The notes: generated by a model from the sequence alone, not told the origin. Counted from the first letter of the stretch, positions 34,834 through 44,326 are shown. The stretch: 64,000 nt of DNA from Marinobacter sp. ELB17 (GCF_000169375.1 NZ_AAXY01000021.1:1-64000), one strand, 5' to 3'. Numbers and translations: made by a program.

Positions 34834-36453
34834 TCAGAACATGCCTTCTTGAATGTGAGGGGTTATCATAATCAGAAGTACTTGCTGATTGTTACTTTTG
34901 CTGGTTCCGCCACCCAATCCCCAGAACCCTGCAGATCCGGTCCCGCTGATTTTATTCGTTGTTTTCTCAGAATTAAAGGCTGCCAAAATCCATGTTTCAC
35001 CGTTACGTAGCCATGCTCTTTGAACAACTGTATTTCGGTTGCGCGTAGGTGTCTGAACAATGGTGGAATCAAAATTGATCAGTTGAAGGTTATTTGATAG
35101 CTCCAAAGCAACCTGCAACTGAAGAACTGAATCACTTACTACCCGGGGGACTAATGTTGCATCAAATCCCGTTGTAATTGTTGTAACCTCGACGTCACTA
35201 ATGACATTATTCAGGTCACCAGAAGTCTCTTGTTGAGAAATACCGCTAATGTAGCCAGTTTCAGACAATACCTTGAGGCTAGCCGGCTGATTGCTCAACG
35301 TCGTTACTGACTGCTCATTGATCTCTGTAGATTCCGTTTCTTGTGCAAGCATTTCTAAGGCAAGAGAAGCGCCAGTAGATGTGCGGATCACATTTAATAT
35401 ATTTGGATTTGCAGCGGTGGAAACAGCGGCGCTATTAAGACCAACATCAAAATCGCCATTATTAACGGTGTTCAGAATATTATTCCACGTCAAATTGAAA
35501 TCGTTGGCATTTTCAACTGTTACAGACGCGGTTCTAATCTGAAGATGCACCTGACGTCCATAAACGTCATTGATATCTTCTATGAAAGATGTGATTTCTT
35601 CCATAGACTCTGGCGTATCAACGACTATGATGTTGCCCGTCGATTTTATAATAGTTGCTTCACCAAACGATGTCAGAAGAGTTTGTACTCCGTCGCTGAT
35701 CTCTTCCCAATCGCCGCCTTGCAGTTCCATTTCAGAGGTTTGGTTGATAACAGAGTCTTCTGAGCTGCCACCCATGCCAATTTTAGTTTTAGCAAGACCT
35801 GGGAAGAAAACTTGGAAATTCTCTCGCGTTAACCGGTAAAACGTAACCCGGTTTCGGGCCTCATCATACTTCCAGGCAATACCTAGTTGAGTTGCGACGC
35901 TTTCGATAAGTTCAGATGCGCTGCCATCGACAACAATAGAGATTCGCTGTTCAAGTGGCGCAGTAAAACGTGTACCACCATTCGATGAGGCAGACCCTAG
36001 TAGAGTTAAGACATTTCCATCATCGATGCCTGCACCTACTCCCGTCGAGTCAACACCAACAGCGTTTGCAAGGTCAGTTCCAACACGCTGCACATCTTCA
36101 TTAGGCGAGAGATACAAATCGGAGGCCAGAAAAATATTTACTCCCGATTTTTCTGCAATGCGGCTAACCATCTCGGGTAGCGTTCGATTATATTGCGCAA
36201 TTTCTACAAGCTTGCGTTTCAGTGTCGGATACTGCTCGTATTCAACAACCGTGCCCGCGATTAACCACGGAGTGTCAGTTTGAAAAGCGCTCATCTGAGC
36301 GAGACGGTTGTCTGCTGCCAGCTTCTGCATCTTGAGCGACTGTGCTGACGGCAAGTATGATGGCTTATCTGCCTTCGTTTCTGGGTACCAGGTTGCACAC
36401 CCGCTGAGGCCAAGGCTGGCCAATACCAATGTAGTTAGTAAAAAACGCTTCAT
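34834..36453 (-). CDS. pilN: Outer-membrane secretin lipoprotein PilN
   Basis: This 539-residue lipoprotein secretin has the signal LVLASLGLSGC with the lipobox Cys at about residue 19. It has N-domain material (LVEIAQYNRTLPEMVSRIAE; VDGSASELIESVATQLGIAW) and the secretin core with VHLQIRTASVTVENANDFNL, VLSETGYIS and a C-terminal beta region (NRNTVVQRAWLRNGETWILA, LLIMITPHIQEG). As in R64 PilN it forms the outer-membrane pore for the thin pilus and does not need a separate pilotin. Confidence 0.9.
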   Translation of the reverse strand: MKRFLLTTLVLASLGLSGCATWYPETKADKPSYLPSAQSLKMQKLAADNRLAQMSAFQTDTPWLIAGTVVEYEQYPTLKRKLVEIAQYNRTLPEMVSRIAEKSGVNIFLASDLYLSPNEDVQRVGTDLANAVGVDSTGVGAGIDDGNVLTLLGSASSNGGTRFTAPLEQRISIVVDGSASELIESVATQLGIAWKYDEARNRVTFYRLTRENFQVFFPGLAKTKIGMGGSSEDSVINQTSEMELQGGDWEEISDGVQTLLTSFGEATIIKSTGNIIVVDTPESMEEITSFIEDINDVYGRQVHLQIRTASVTVENANDFNLTWNNILNTVNNGDFDVGLNSAAVSTAANPNILNVIRTSTGASLALEMLAQETESTEINEQSVTTLSNQPASLKVLSETGYISGISQQETSGDLNNVISDVEVTTITTGFDATLVPRVVSDSVLQLQVALELSNNLQLINFDSTIVQTPTRNRNTVVQRAWLRNGETWILAAFNSEKTTNKISGTGSAGFWGLGGGTSKSNNQQVLLIMITPHIQEGMF

Positions 36454-36466
36454 TGAGTTCTCCGAA

Positions 36467-37030
36467 TTAACGCTGTGCAGTGGCTACGAATACACGCAAC
36501 ACACCGTTGCCATGGAACTTGGCATCAAAAATAGTTTGTTGGCGCACGATGCTGAAAAAATCTTCTGTTGCTTCAGCGAACGTTCCAGTGAACGACTGGT
36601 TTGCGGCGAAGCGGACATCGCCATCTTCTGGCCGTGGCTGCCAGACCAGCTCGTAACCAACTGTTTTAGTCCAGCGCTCCATTGCTTCACGCAACTTCTC
36701 GCCTTTTAGAATAAAGAACTCAACAACTTCATCTTGTTCCGCAGCGGCTGTCGCTTCCATTATTCCGCGAGTGCCGCGCATGGCCTCCGGAAATCCTGCC
36801 GATACACGCTCAACGGATGGCAAGTGGTTTGGAGTACTCGGCTCCAAAGGATTAGCTATCGGGTTATAAGGCAGTTTATTAGCCTCGACGTCAGCCATCG
36901 TGACTGGCTCATCAATCACACCGTAGGGAAGGATCGTATTGTCGGTAGTATCAACACCAGCAACCGCGAACGGCGACAGACCAGCAATGCAAAGCATTCC
37001 GGCCGAGACAAGAATTTTCATTGTGGGCAC
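36467..37030 (-). CDS. TcpQ-domain pilus protein (PilL C-terminal-like)
   Basis: This 187-residue protein has a signal peptide (ILVSAGMLCIAGLSPFAVA) and a C-terminal TcpQ-like domain at about residues 95-185 (FFILKGEKLREAMERWTKTV, GYELVWQP, SFTGTFAEATEDFFSIV). In R64 this domain forms the end of PilL; here it is a separate gene in the PilM position, overlapping the upstream gene by 13 bp. TcpQ domains help secretin assembly. Confidence 0.75.
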   Translation of the reverse strand: MPTMKILVSAGMLCIAGLSPFAVAGVDTTDNTILPYGVIDEPVTMADVEANKLPYNPIANPLEPSTPNHLPSVERVSAGFPEAMRGTRGIMEATAAAEQDEVVEFFILKGEKLREAMERWTKTVGYELVWQPRPEDGDVRFAANQSFTGTFAEATEDFFSIVRQQTIFDAKFHGNGVLRVFVATAQR

Positions 37031-37875
37031 TCCATAGTCTTCGGAACAATTGCGGCATTCATGTCGGTGTCATAAAGGCAGATTCGCCCACCAAACCCTT
37101 TAGCCACTTCGGCCATTATTTGGGTCTTATTCCCGGTAAACGTGATGGTTTCATTTACTGTCTGGGGGTCAATCAACCAATGCGTAGTCTCATAGCCAAA
37201 GATGAGGGCCAGGTCGCGCATCACAGCCTCAGCGGAATCACCGGTATAGATCGTGAATGCACTGTCTGTGCTTGGCTTGATCTCACGGCTAGACATTGGG
37301 GAAATTGAGGTTGTTGAAGCTCTTACATCAGCGTTACTAGAAATTGTGGTTTGGCTGCTTTGCCCGACTCGCTGAGTACCTGCACGGGGGTATTGCTCTT
37401 CCATACCGTAATCAACAGGGCGATCGAAGACCAAGCGACGACCATCCTTAATGAAAACCTCGTTTCGGTTGTGGTCAACATGAAATTGCATGCCGTGACG
37501 CTGACCAAGGTTGCTAAGTACGTCTATCCAGGTTGCGTCCTTCATGTCCCAGCTCACTAATAGCTGACCGTCTTGCTCCAGGTTCTTGGCCCGCAAAACC
37601 TTCCAGCTTTGCGGTACCAAAATCTTTAAGGCGTCCGCCAGTGGCATGGGGTCACCATAGCTAGGGGCTGACTCCGTATACCCGTGTTTTCCATACTCGT
37701 GAAGAGCTAAATACGTATTATCAACCCAGACGGAATATTCAGACTGATCAAAAACCGTAGTGGCCTCGCTAACTGAAGGCTGATCTTTTTTTATCTGGAA
37801 GGCTGCTTGGGCTGTGCCAGCGAGGAATGTCCCTGCTATTACTAACGTTATTGCAGTCGCAATTGGTTTCTTCAT
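37018..37875 (-). CDS. pilL: PilL-like pilus protein with two TcpQ/STN-like domains
   Basis: This 285-residue exported protein begins the pil operon (signal peptide ITLVIAGTFLAGTAQA). Residues about 65-130 (MPLADALKILVPQSWKVLRA, ATWIDVLSNLGQRHGMQFHV) and about 200-275 (FTIYTGDSAEAVMRDLALIF, NETITFTGNKTQIMAEVAKG) both look like TcpQ/STN domains, small modules near secretins. The linker holds ADVRASTTSISP, a short peptide also found in the TraO-like protein. The last bases overlap the next gene by 13 bp. Confidence 0.75.
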   Translation of the reverse strand: MKKPIATAITLVIAGTFLAGTAQAAFQIKKDQPSVSEATTVFDQSEYSVWVDNTYLALHEYGKHGYTESAPSYGDPMPLADALKILVPQSWKVLRAKNLEQDGQLLVSWDMKDATWIDVLSNLGQRHGMQFHVDHNRNEVFIKDGRRLVFDRPVDYGMEEQYPRAGTQRVGQSSQTTISSNADVRASTTSISPMSSREIKPSTDSAFTIYTGDSAEAVMRDLALIFGYETTHWLIDPQTVNETITFTGNKTQIMAEVAKGFGGRICLYDTDMNAAIVPKTMECPQ

Positions 37876-37907
37876 GCTAATCCTGTTTAATTCCCGTTGA
37901 TCTGCCT

Positions 37908-37934
37908 AGTTGGGCTTATAATACCTCATGCGAA
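37908..37934. promoter_or_regulatory. Promoter region between pilL and topA
   Basis: Read leftwards this holds TTCGCATGAGG followed by TATTATAAG, a -10-like box with the TCGCATGA word immediately upstream. It is about 40 bp before the pilL start. The same word precedes other leftward and rightward transfer genes. topA starts at 37975 on the other strand, so this is a divergent control region. Confidence 0.4.
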
Positions 37935-37974
37935 GTTTGTAATGGCTTGAACACACAAAAAACTAGGAAAATTT

Positions 37975-39999
37975 ATGTCAGATGTACTCGTGATCGTCGA
38001 GTCGCCGGCCAAGAGCAAAAAAATTCAACAGATTCTAGGCAGTGGGTATATCGTTAAAGCGTCTATTGGCCATATCCGCGACCTGCCCCAGAATGAGCTT
38101 GGGGTTGATCTGGACACTTTGGCACCAACCTACGAAATATCCTTTGAGAAGAAAAAAATCGTAACTGACCTAATTCGGCTCTCTAAATCGTGCGCAAAGA
38201 CAATTCTTGCGACTGACGCAGACCGTGAAGGCGAGTCGATTGCGTGGCATTTAAAGGCTTCGTTAAAACTGCCCGACAATGTAGAAAGGGTGCTGTACTA
38301 CGAGATAACGGAAACCGAAATCCAGAAGGCCTTTGCGAACCCTGGGGAAATCGATACGAACCTTGTAGCCGCGCAAGAGGCCAGGCGCATTCTTGATCGC
38401 CTCATTGGCTACCTGGTATCCCCTGCCTTGTGTCGGAAGTCCGGCATTATCTTATCTGCTGGGCGTGTGCAGTCGGTAGCTGTGCGAATTGTTGTGGACC
38501 GCGAACGCGAAATAACCTCATTTATCCCCAAGGCATTTCAGTCCGTAACTCTTGCCTTGGCAGATCATCCAGAGGTTAAGGCGAAGCTCGATATTCGCCC
38601 ATTTGTGGCTGAAAAGGACAGCCTATGGACTCAGGCGCAAGCCCAACCCTTCTTGGGCCCACAACAGGTCACCCTTGGGCGGTTGGAGGAAAAGCCCTCA
38701 AATGTACTACCAAAGGCACCGTTTACGACCGTGGAAATGCAGTCGGCAGCCGGCAAAGTATTTGGGATGGGTTCAAAAGAAAGCATGGCGGCGGCGCAAA
38801 AGCTTTATGAGCAAGGCCTGATAAGCTATCACCGGACAGACAATGGAAATCTGTCCGAAGAGGATAACGCAAGAATTCAGGCGTATTTAACGTCTGAGGG
38901 CATCCCTGTTACAACAACCATCCCTAAGTTCAAGTCAAAGGCGGGAGCACAGGAGGCGCACGGCGCTATCCGGCCCACCGACGTTTCTGTACCGGTTGCT
39001 GGGCAAAACACAGCTGAGCAAAATCTCTATTCACTCATACGTGAACGCGCAATGCTCAGTGTTATGCCAGCTGGCATTGATCAAGTGACAAAAATGCTTT
39101 TTTCTTCTCACAAGACTGTATCTGACCGCTTTGGCAATCCGGTAAACCCTACCTATATGATTTCAGGTAAAGTCATTAGCAGTTTAGGGTGGCGCAAATA
39201 CGCACAAGTAGAGATCAACACGACCAAAGACACACCACTACCTCTACTGAAGAAAGGCACTGTATTTTCTGGCATGGTCACAACCAAGGAAGATTTTTCA
39301 AAACCACCATCCCGCTTCAACGAACACAGCTTGACTGTCGCACTTGAGCGCGCGGGGATTGGCCGGCCAAGCACTTACTCCGCCATTTTTCAAAATATCA
39401 CTTCACGCGGATACATCACGTTAGACACAGATGGCAAATCCAAAACTCCGAACCTTCGGCCAGGGCCCAACGGTTTCTACATCGTAGATGCTTTGAAGCA
39501 ATTTAACTTCATGAGCTACAAATACACTCAGGGTGTGGAGGCATCTCTTGATAAGGTCTCAACAGGTACGATGGGTTACCTTAATATAGTGCGCCCTGTT
39601 CTGAAGTCGCTGCAAGAAGACATTGAACACAATCTATCAGGCGAACTATTGGTTAAAAGCGAGTCCTGCCCTAAATGCGGCAAGACCGTAGTGCAGCGTT
39701 CAAAATCTGCAAAAGGTAAAAAGAAAGCCAATACGTTTTGGGTGCATCACGATGCCAGTGATGCGGCTGGTTGCATTCAATTTCTCTCTGACGAAGGCGG
39801 CAAACCAGTGATTCCTGTCAAGGCCCCAGAAGCACCTTGTCCGGGCTGTAAAAAAACCGTCGTCAGGCGAAAAGGCAAAACGTCAGGCCACTACTGGATG
39901 CATATAGACAAAGCCGATACCGAAGCGTGCAGCCATACATTCCTTGATGACAAAAACGGGGCACCAGCCCTAAAAACAAACACCAAATCACCGGCGTAG
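37975..39999 (+). CDS. topA: DNA topoisomerase I (type IA)
   Basis: This 674-residue enzyme relaxes negative supercoils by cutting one strand. The TOPRIM domain has VIVESPAKSKKI (Glu9) and ATDADREGES (about residues 79-88), the Q/A-R motif AAQEARRILDRLIGYLVSPA follows, and the catalytic Tyr285 lies in ISYHRTDNGNLS. The C-terminus carries two small Cys modules (CPKCGKT...AAGC and CPGCKKT...AC) of the TopA zinc type. It is shorter than chromosomal TopA (about 865 in E. coli), as is usual on conjugative plasmids such as the IncI and IncP types, where a topoisomerase assists transfer DNA metabolism. Confidence 0.93.
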   Translation: MSDVLVIVESPAKSKKIQQILGSGYIVKASIGHIRDLPQNELGVDLDTLAPTYEISFEKKKIVTDLIRLSKSCAKTILATDADREGESIAWHLKASLKLPDNVERVLYYEITETEIQKAFANPGEIDTNLVAAQEARRILDRLIGYLVSPALCRKSGIILSAGRVQSVAVRIVVDREREITSFIPKAFQSVTLALADHPEVKAKLDIRPFVAEKDSLWTQAQAQPFLGPQQVTLGRLEEKPSNVLPKAPFTTVEMQSAAGKVFGMGSKESMAAAQKLYEQGLISYHRTDNGNLSEEDNARIQAYLTSEGIPVTTTIPKFKSKAGAQEAHGAIRPTDVSVPVAGQNTAEQNLYSLIRERAMLSVMPAGIDQVTKMLFSSHKTVSDRFGNPVNPTYMISGKVISSLGWRKYAQVEINTTKDTPLPLLKKGTVFSGMVTTKEDFSKPPSRFNEHSLTVALERAGIGRPSTYSAIFQNITSRGYITLDTDGKSKTPNLRPGPNGFYIVDALKQFNFMSYKYTQGVEASLDKVSTGTMGYLNIVRPVLKSLQEDIEHNLSGELLVKSESCPKCGKTVVQRSKSAKGKKKANTFWVHHDASDAAGCIQFLSDEGGKPVIPVKAPEAPCPGCKKTVVRRKGKTSGHYWMHIDKADTEACSHTFLDDKNGAPALKTNTKSPA

Positions 40000-40161
40000 G
40001 AGGTATGGCGCGGCAATACAGCACCACACAGCAGTGCGGCTTTTAGCGAAAAGGCGTCTAAGTGCAGTGAATGCCTCTCCGTTACTCATGGGTGCAAAGA
40101 TTGCGCTTTAACGATAACACCTTCATAAATGACCCGCCTTCTGCTTCGCATCGCCAGGCAT

Positions 40162-40194
40162 AAAAAGCCTGCCACACAAACGAGGCAGGCTTTT
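40162..40194. terminator. Bidirectional terminator between topA and the outer-membrane gene
   Basis: AAAAGCCTGCC and GGCAGGCTTTT form a long stem with A-run on the left and T-run on the right, so it works for both converging genes. Confidence 0.85.
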
Positions 40195-40206
40195 GTCCTA
40201 GTGGGC

Positions 40207-40842
40207 TTAGAAAAAGCCCATGACGCCGATGCTTACTTGACTGGTGCTGGGGTCTAATTTCAGGTCGCCAAAAGTTTTTTCGTCGTGCAGTGTTCTGGTC
40301 CATTGTACGCGCATGGCGAGTGCATCTGTAATCTGCGCTTGAATACCGAATCCTATGCTCGCGCCCGCCGATGACTTGCTGTCTTTGAAATTGGCTACAG
40401 AACCGGGCGTGCTATCTTCCAGGGTCAGCTCAAAGTCCGTGGATTGATATCCGACGAGGCCGTAAAACTGTGTCGACCGTGCAATGTCAGTGCCCAATCT
40501 CGCGCTGATTCCATAAGACATATCGCTGGTAATCAACTGTCGTGCTGCAGTTTCTGTTTTTTCAAACTCCGCGGAGCTGGCACCTGCGTTGACCTCTATG
40601 GCAAGTATGCCGTTTGGAATTTTGGCCTGATAGCCTGCAAACGCCGCACCGGAAACCCCAGAAGCCGAATTTCCTTCTACTAACGAGTTGCTTGAGCTGC
40701 CTTCCAGTGTGGTGTCGTTCCACCCAGTCTGGGCGCCCAGATAAAAGCCGGTAGCCGTGACAGTAGGTGCCGCTGACGCCATCGGCGCGCAAATAATAAG
40801 CGCAGCAATTGCGCCAATAAGCTTGGATTTTGTGTAGTTCAT
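40207..40842 (-). CDS. Outer-membrane beta-barrel protein
   Basis: This 211-residue protein has a signal peptide (LIGAIAALIICAPMASA) and alternating aromatic strands (FYLGAQTGWNDTTLEG, GAAFAGYQAKI, FYGLVGYQSTDFELTL, SIGFGIQAQI), and ends with VSIGVMGFF, a terminal Phe as required by the BAM machine. It fits the eight-stranded OmpA-like/opacity family. It is located at the end of the tra block, after a 78-bp gap. A role as surface-exclusion or mating-contact protein is possible but unproven. Confidence 0.78.
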   Translation of the reverse strand: MNYTKSKLIGAIAALIICAPMASAAPTVTATGFYLGAQTGWNDTTLEGSSSNSLVEGNSASGVSGAAFAGYQAKIPNGILAIEVNAGASSAEFEKTETAARQLITSDMSYGISARLGTDIARSTQFYGLVGYQSTDFELTLEDSTPGSVANFKDSKSSAGASIGFGIQAQITDALAMRVQWTRTLHDEKTFGDLKLDPSTSQVSIGVMGFF

Positions 40843-40920
40843 CGTATGACCTCTGAGGTTAACTGGCAGTGTCAGTTGTGTTTAATCGGTGTTTTTTGTG
40901 GCTGTTTACATAGCCAAGAT

Positions 40921-41706
40921 TTAGGAAGTTTTTTTTCGCAAGGTACTGAACATTTCCATGTAATGACTGAACCAAGGATTCCCGGTATCAGATTGAGGGT
41001 TGCCTAAATGCTTGTCCGCCTGCTCTTTCCAGGTCTGAATAACAGGCCGAAACACAGATTGGTCAGGCCAGAATCGTAGATTGGCGCCAAACTCATTTAA
41101 GTATGCGCGGCGCTCTTTTTGCGGGAGCTTGCGCACACCTTTTAGCCATTCATCGGCGCTCCATGGCTCGTTAAGGCTGCTTGTAGCAGTCGCCTCACGC
41201 ATCAGCTCATCGTTTCCGAAGCACTCAATGTCTTCAATTATTTGCCCGGCACTGGCGCTTCCGGCAAAGTTGGGCTGTATGGCGCCAACTGCAGCGCACC
41301 GAAAGAGCGAAAGCAGCTCTCCCTGGGTGATCCAGGGTGCAAAGATCAGCGTCCCTCGGCGATGATCCAGTGCAAGGTCAACATGGCGCGCCCAGAATAA
41401 AAGCGGATCGATCGCTTGCGTTGTCTTCGAAGATACGCCGTGGGCTTTGAAAGCCTTACTGATGCTTTCAGGTGTCGCCGGCCTGGCTTGTTCGCCTTTG
41501 GCGCCAAGGTGGTCCCGTGGCTCTAACATCAGCCAGCATGGGCTGTTATCTTGTACTGGACGGTAGTCGTAATAGCTAAGCTGACAGCGGTAATCCGCTG
41601 CCAGCCATACCGGCTCTGCCTTCGCCTTAAAGTTGCCAGCCATCGCTTCAGGTAGCAGCTTTCTTGCTATTGGGTGCGAAAAGAAGCGTGGAGTTCTCAA
41701 TGACAT
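40921..41706 (-). CDS. traT: TraT/DotN(IcmJ)-like conjugation protein
   Basis: This 261-residue soluble protein sits in the IncI1 TraT position after TraR. It contains CQLSYYDYRP and LMLEPRDHLGA, resembling the Cys/His zinc-bearing region of DotN, and LIFAPWITQGELLSLFRCAA, which resembles the DotN segment after it (Leu-Pro-Glu ... Gln-x-Glu-Leu). DotN belongs to the type IV coupling complex in Legionella. The typical second zinc-binding pair is not clear here, so metal binding may be lost. Confidence 0.6.
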   Translation of the reverse strand: MSLRTPRFFSHPIARKLLPEAMAGNFKAKAEPVWLAADYRCQLSYYDYRPVQDNSPCWLMLEPRDHLGAKGEQARPATPESISKAFKAHGVSSKTTQAIDPLLFWARHVDLALDHRRGTLIFAPWITQGELLSLFRCAAVGAIQPNFAGSASAGQIIEDIECFGNDELMREATATSSLNEPWSADEWLKGVRKLPQKERRAYLNEFGANLRFWPDQSVFRPVIQTWKEQADKHLGNPQSDTGNPWFSHYMEMFSTLRKKTS

Positions 41707-41726
41707 TCCCTTTCATCTATATGAAG

Positions 41727-42122
41727 TTATTGATCCAAAAAGCCTTCTACCGCTTTTTCCGAACTTGCACCGGAAAGAGAATCGCCAATGGCAATAACAA
41801 AAGGAACCAGCAATACGCACAAGACGCCACCAATGATTAGCCAAGCCTGGTGTTCAAGTGGGCGTTGGTTTTTCTTAGCCATAACAGCCGAAATAATGCC
41901 AAAGCCTGCCATGACGACACCGACCGAGCCAAGAATCACAACAATGACGGGGACAATGGTTGCGAATTCTTTCCCAATATTAACGAACCACGACGAGATC
42001 CCGGCAGCAGTTTGGGCAAATGCTGTGCCTGGAACAATCATGGCCGTCAAAAAAGCAAAGTACGCTTTCGTCATTCGCTGGCTAACACTGATTTTCAATT
42101 TTTTGGATCTTTTTTTAATCAT
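41727..42122 (-). CDS. traR: TraR/DotP(IcmD)-like small membrane protein
   Basis: This 131-residue protein has a signal-like first span ending at AFAQ and two further spans (IVPVIVVILGSVGVVMAGFG; WLIIGGVLCVLLVPFVIAIG). That is the layout of IcmD/DotP and of VirB2-like small membrane subunits. Its place between the TraQ-like and TraT-like genes supports TraR. Short and hydrophobic, so identity rests mainly on gene order. Confidence 0.65.
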   Translation of the reverse strand: MIKKRSKKLKISVSQRMTKAYFAFLTAMIVPGTAFAQTAAGISSWFVNIGKEFATIVPVIVVILGSVGVVMAGFGIISAVMAKKNQRPLEHQAWLIIGGVLCVLLVPFVIAIGDSLSGASSEKAVEGFLDQ

Positions 42123-42166
42123 TACATTGCTTCCTGTTTTGGGTTCTTGATTGGTTATTTAGGTTT

Positions 42167-42772
42167 TTAAAGTGTTAGTTGACTGGAAAATACCCCAGTT
42201 TTTCCGGTGAAACTTGCAATCACATCGTCTAATGCAAACTGAAACATGCATAAGAATGTTGCCGCTACAAGCCTTGCGGCCCCACTCCTAAACATTTGAT
42301 ACCCGTTTTCCTGTGGATGACCTACTCGCGAGAACGCCAACATTGACCGAAGCGCAGTAACCCAGCCAACAAAAATCAAAAAGGACACAATCACGATAAG
42401 CAGTGCTGCCGTGGGGTCACCACCTGTGGGCGCCCCCGAGTAACTCAGCGCCTTCATGGTTGACTTGGAGGCCACTTCATGTCCAAAAACCGACTCTGCC
42501 ATCGCCCTCATCAAAATAACGAGCTGAACGGTTGCTGGGCCTATGACAAAGCGTATTGCGACTGACGATGTTGTAACTTTGTTTTGGTGTATTGGATTCT
42601 TCATTCGCATGAAGTCACGCACAGCACCGGCAGAAATCAATATCCCTACGCCCGGTACGATCAACGTAAGCAAGACATCTTGAAGCACCGAAATTTCTTT
42701 CCCAAAATTGAGAAAGTAATCGATAGCATTGCCAACAGAATTTTGAATGCCGCCTATGATGTCGTCTTTCAT
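42167..42772 (-). CDS. traQ: TraQ/DotE(IcmC)-like membrane protein
   Basis: This 201-residue protein has four hydrophobic spans (VLLTLIVPGVGILISAGAVR; VAIRFVIGPATVQLVILMRA; LLIVIVSFLIFVGWVTALRS; a C-terminal one near AARLVAATFLCMFQFAL). Size, topology and position between the TraP-like and TraR-like genes fit TraQ (IcmC/DotE), a small inner-membrane component of type IVB systems. Confidence 0.68.
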   Translation of the reverse strand: MKDDIIGGIQNSVGNAIDYFLNFGKEISVLQDVLLTLIVPGVGILISAGAVRDFMRMKNPIHQNKVTTSSVAIRFVIGPATVQLVILMRAMAESVFGHEVASKSTMKALSYSGAPTGGDPTAALLIVIVSFLIFVGWVTALRSMLAFSRVGHPQENGYQMFRSGAARLVAATFLCMFQFALDDVIASFTGKTGVFSSQLTL

Positions 42773-42783
42773 GATCTCTCTGC

Positions 42784-44226
42784 CTAGCGCTTATTAATGG
42801 TGCCGCGAACTGTTTTTACTTGATGGTTACCAGGATCAAGTGCCGTAACCTGGCCCATACCTGGGACTTCGGTTCCGACAGAGACCGCGTACGACATGCC
42901 GTCAAGTCGGAAAACGACTGCCTTATCAGGGGTCACTCCGCGCACATACCATGTCGCTACGTACTGATCTTCATCGCGAGGGTGATCGGCAAACGTTATG
43001 GGCTGTTTTTCGACATAAACGCCTGAATAATGCTTTGGTTCAACTAGTGACAGCAGAGTTTCACGACTCAACCATCCCGTTTCTGGCAGCCCATGTTCGC
43101 GTTGTAGTCGCTTAATCGCGCTACGGGTATTTTGTCCCATGATCCCATCGATAGTGCCTGGCTTGTAACCATAGATCGCCAGTTGGCGCTGGAGCGCTTT
43201 AAGTTCGGCGGGCGTGCCAGGGACTTTTGCGCTGTAAGCAACTGGATCTGCAGTTTGACTTGGCTTTGAGCTTTCCTTTGATGTTGAAATCGGCACCTTT
43301 TGTTCTACCTGCTTCTGAGTTTTAACGGTTTTTACTGGTGTTTTTTCGACAGACTCTTCTTTTTGCCCAATGAGTAGTTGCTCCAGTTTTTCTTCTAGGG
43401 CAACTACACGAAGCTCAAGGGCATTGATCGTATCTTCTTGCTCGCCAGTGTCGGTTTTGAGCCCACCAATATCGCTGGTATGAGTTGTCACCAGTTGCGC
43501 AAGAGCTTGAAACTCCGGTAACTGGCGCATTTCAATCAGATCACTTGTTGCACCATTGTTAGGTGCCACCTGGCGGACGGGTAGCGTAAAATCTGTGGCG
43601 GGCAGGTACTGTGAGCTGTCGGCAACCGGAACTGCAGGAAACACTTCGGTTACGCCCTTGTTTAGTACGGCTTGTAATTGGACTTCATCAACAGGAGGTT
43701 GGGCTGGCACTTGATTTACAGGAAATGCTTGCAGCTCTACGGGTGCACGCTCCTGCCGATTTGCATTTTGTATAGACTCGTTAGCTCTTTGGCGAATCAT
43801 CTCACGAGCAGCATCCGAAGCCTGTTGCATTTGCACACTGTTCACAGCGTCAGCGGGAAACATGAAATACGACAGTCCGCCGACGCTCATAACCGCTGCA
43901 AGGGCTAGGCCTGTGTAGCTCTTCCATCCAAGTTTGAACTCTTCATTCCCCTCGCTGTCTGGCCCGTTACCAGGCTCGTCCGGAGGGTCTTGATTGTCTC
44001 CGGAGTTGTCACCACTATCCATTTCGAGAGTTGGTAGATCTTCGTTAAACTCAAGACTCAAAGCGTCGTCATTTCCATAGGCTTCCCCAAATTCGAGCGA
44101 GTCACCAAAGTCACCTTCGTTCGAATCATCTGTAGGATCATTTGGAATGACAAAATCTTCACCATCTGAGTTTGCGTCAAAGTCCGGCCCGTTGTTCTTG
44201 ATCAGGTCATCATCATCTTTTGCCAT
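42784..44226 (-). CDS. traP: TraP/DotF(IcmG)-like protein with peptidoglycan-binding domain
   Basis: This 480-residue bitopic protein has a very acidic N-terminal region (residues 1-100, Asp/Glu-rich), one membrane span at about residues 104-123 (SYTGLALAAVMSVGGLSYFM), a coiled coil at about 255-290 (TINALELRVVALEEKLEQLL) and, unusually, a PG_binding_1-type domain at about residues 332-395 (LKALQRQLAIYGYKPGTIDG, MGQNTRSAIKRLQREHGLPE). The C-terminus (about 410-480) resembles the beta domain found in DotF/TraP proteins. The start has a TCGCAC/TATACT promoter element upstream (44258-44283). The peptidoglycan domain would anchor the machine to the cell wall. Confidence 0.7.
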   Translation of the reverse strand: MAKDDDDLIKNNGPDFDANSDGEDFVIPNDPTDDSNEGDFGDSLEFGEAYGNDDALSLEFNEDLPTLEMDSGDNSGDNQDPPDEPGNGPDSEGNEEFKLGWKSYTGLALAAVMSVGGLSYFMFPADAVNSVQMQQASDAAREMIRQRANESIQNANRQERAPVELQAFPVNQVPAQPPVDEVQLQAVLNKGVTEVFPAVPVADSSQYLPATDFTLPVRQVAPNNGATSDLIEMRQLPEFQALAQLVTTHTSDIGGLKTDTGEQEDTINALELRVVALEEKLEQLLIGQKEESVEKTPVKTVKTQKQVEQKVPISTSKESSKPSQTADPVAYSAKVPGTPAELKALQRQLAIYGYKPGTIDGIMGQNTRSAIKRLQREHGLPETGWLSRETLLSLVEPKHYSGVYVEKQPITFADHPRDEDQYVATWYVRGVTPDKAVVFRLDGMSYAVSVGTEVPGMGQVTALDPGNHQVKTVRGTINKR

Positions 44227-44326
44227 TGTGCTTAATCCTGCTTCTTGAATAACTTTGGAATAGTATAGCTTGTGCGAAAACGTGTTTAGCCAATAAGAAG
44301 TTAAATAGCACCAAATTTACTATCTT

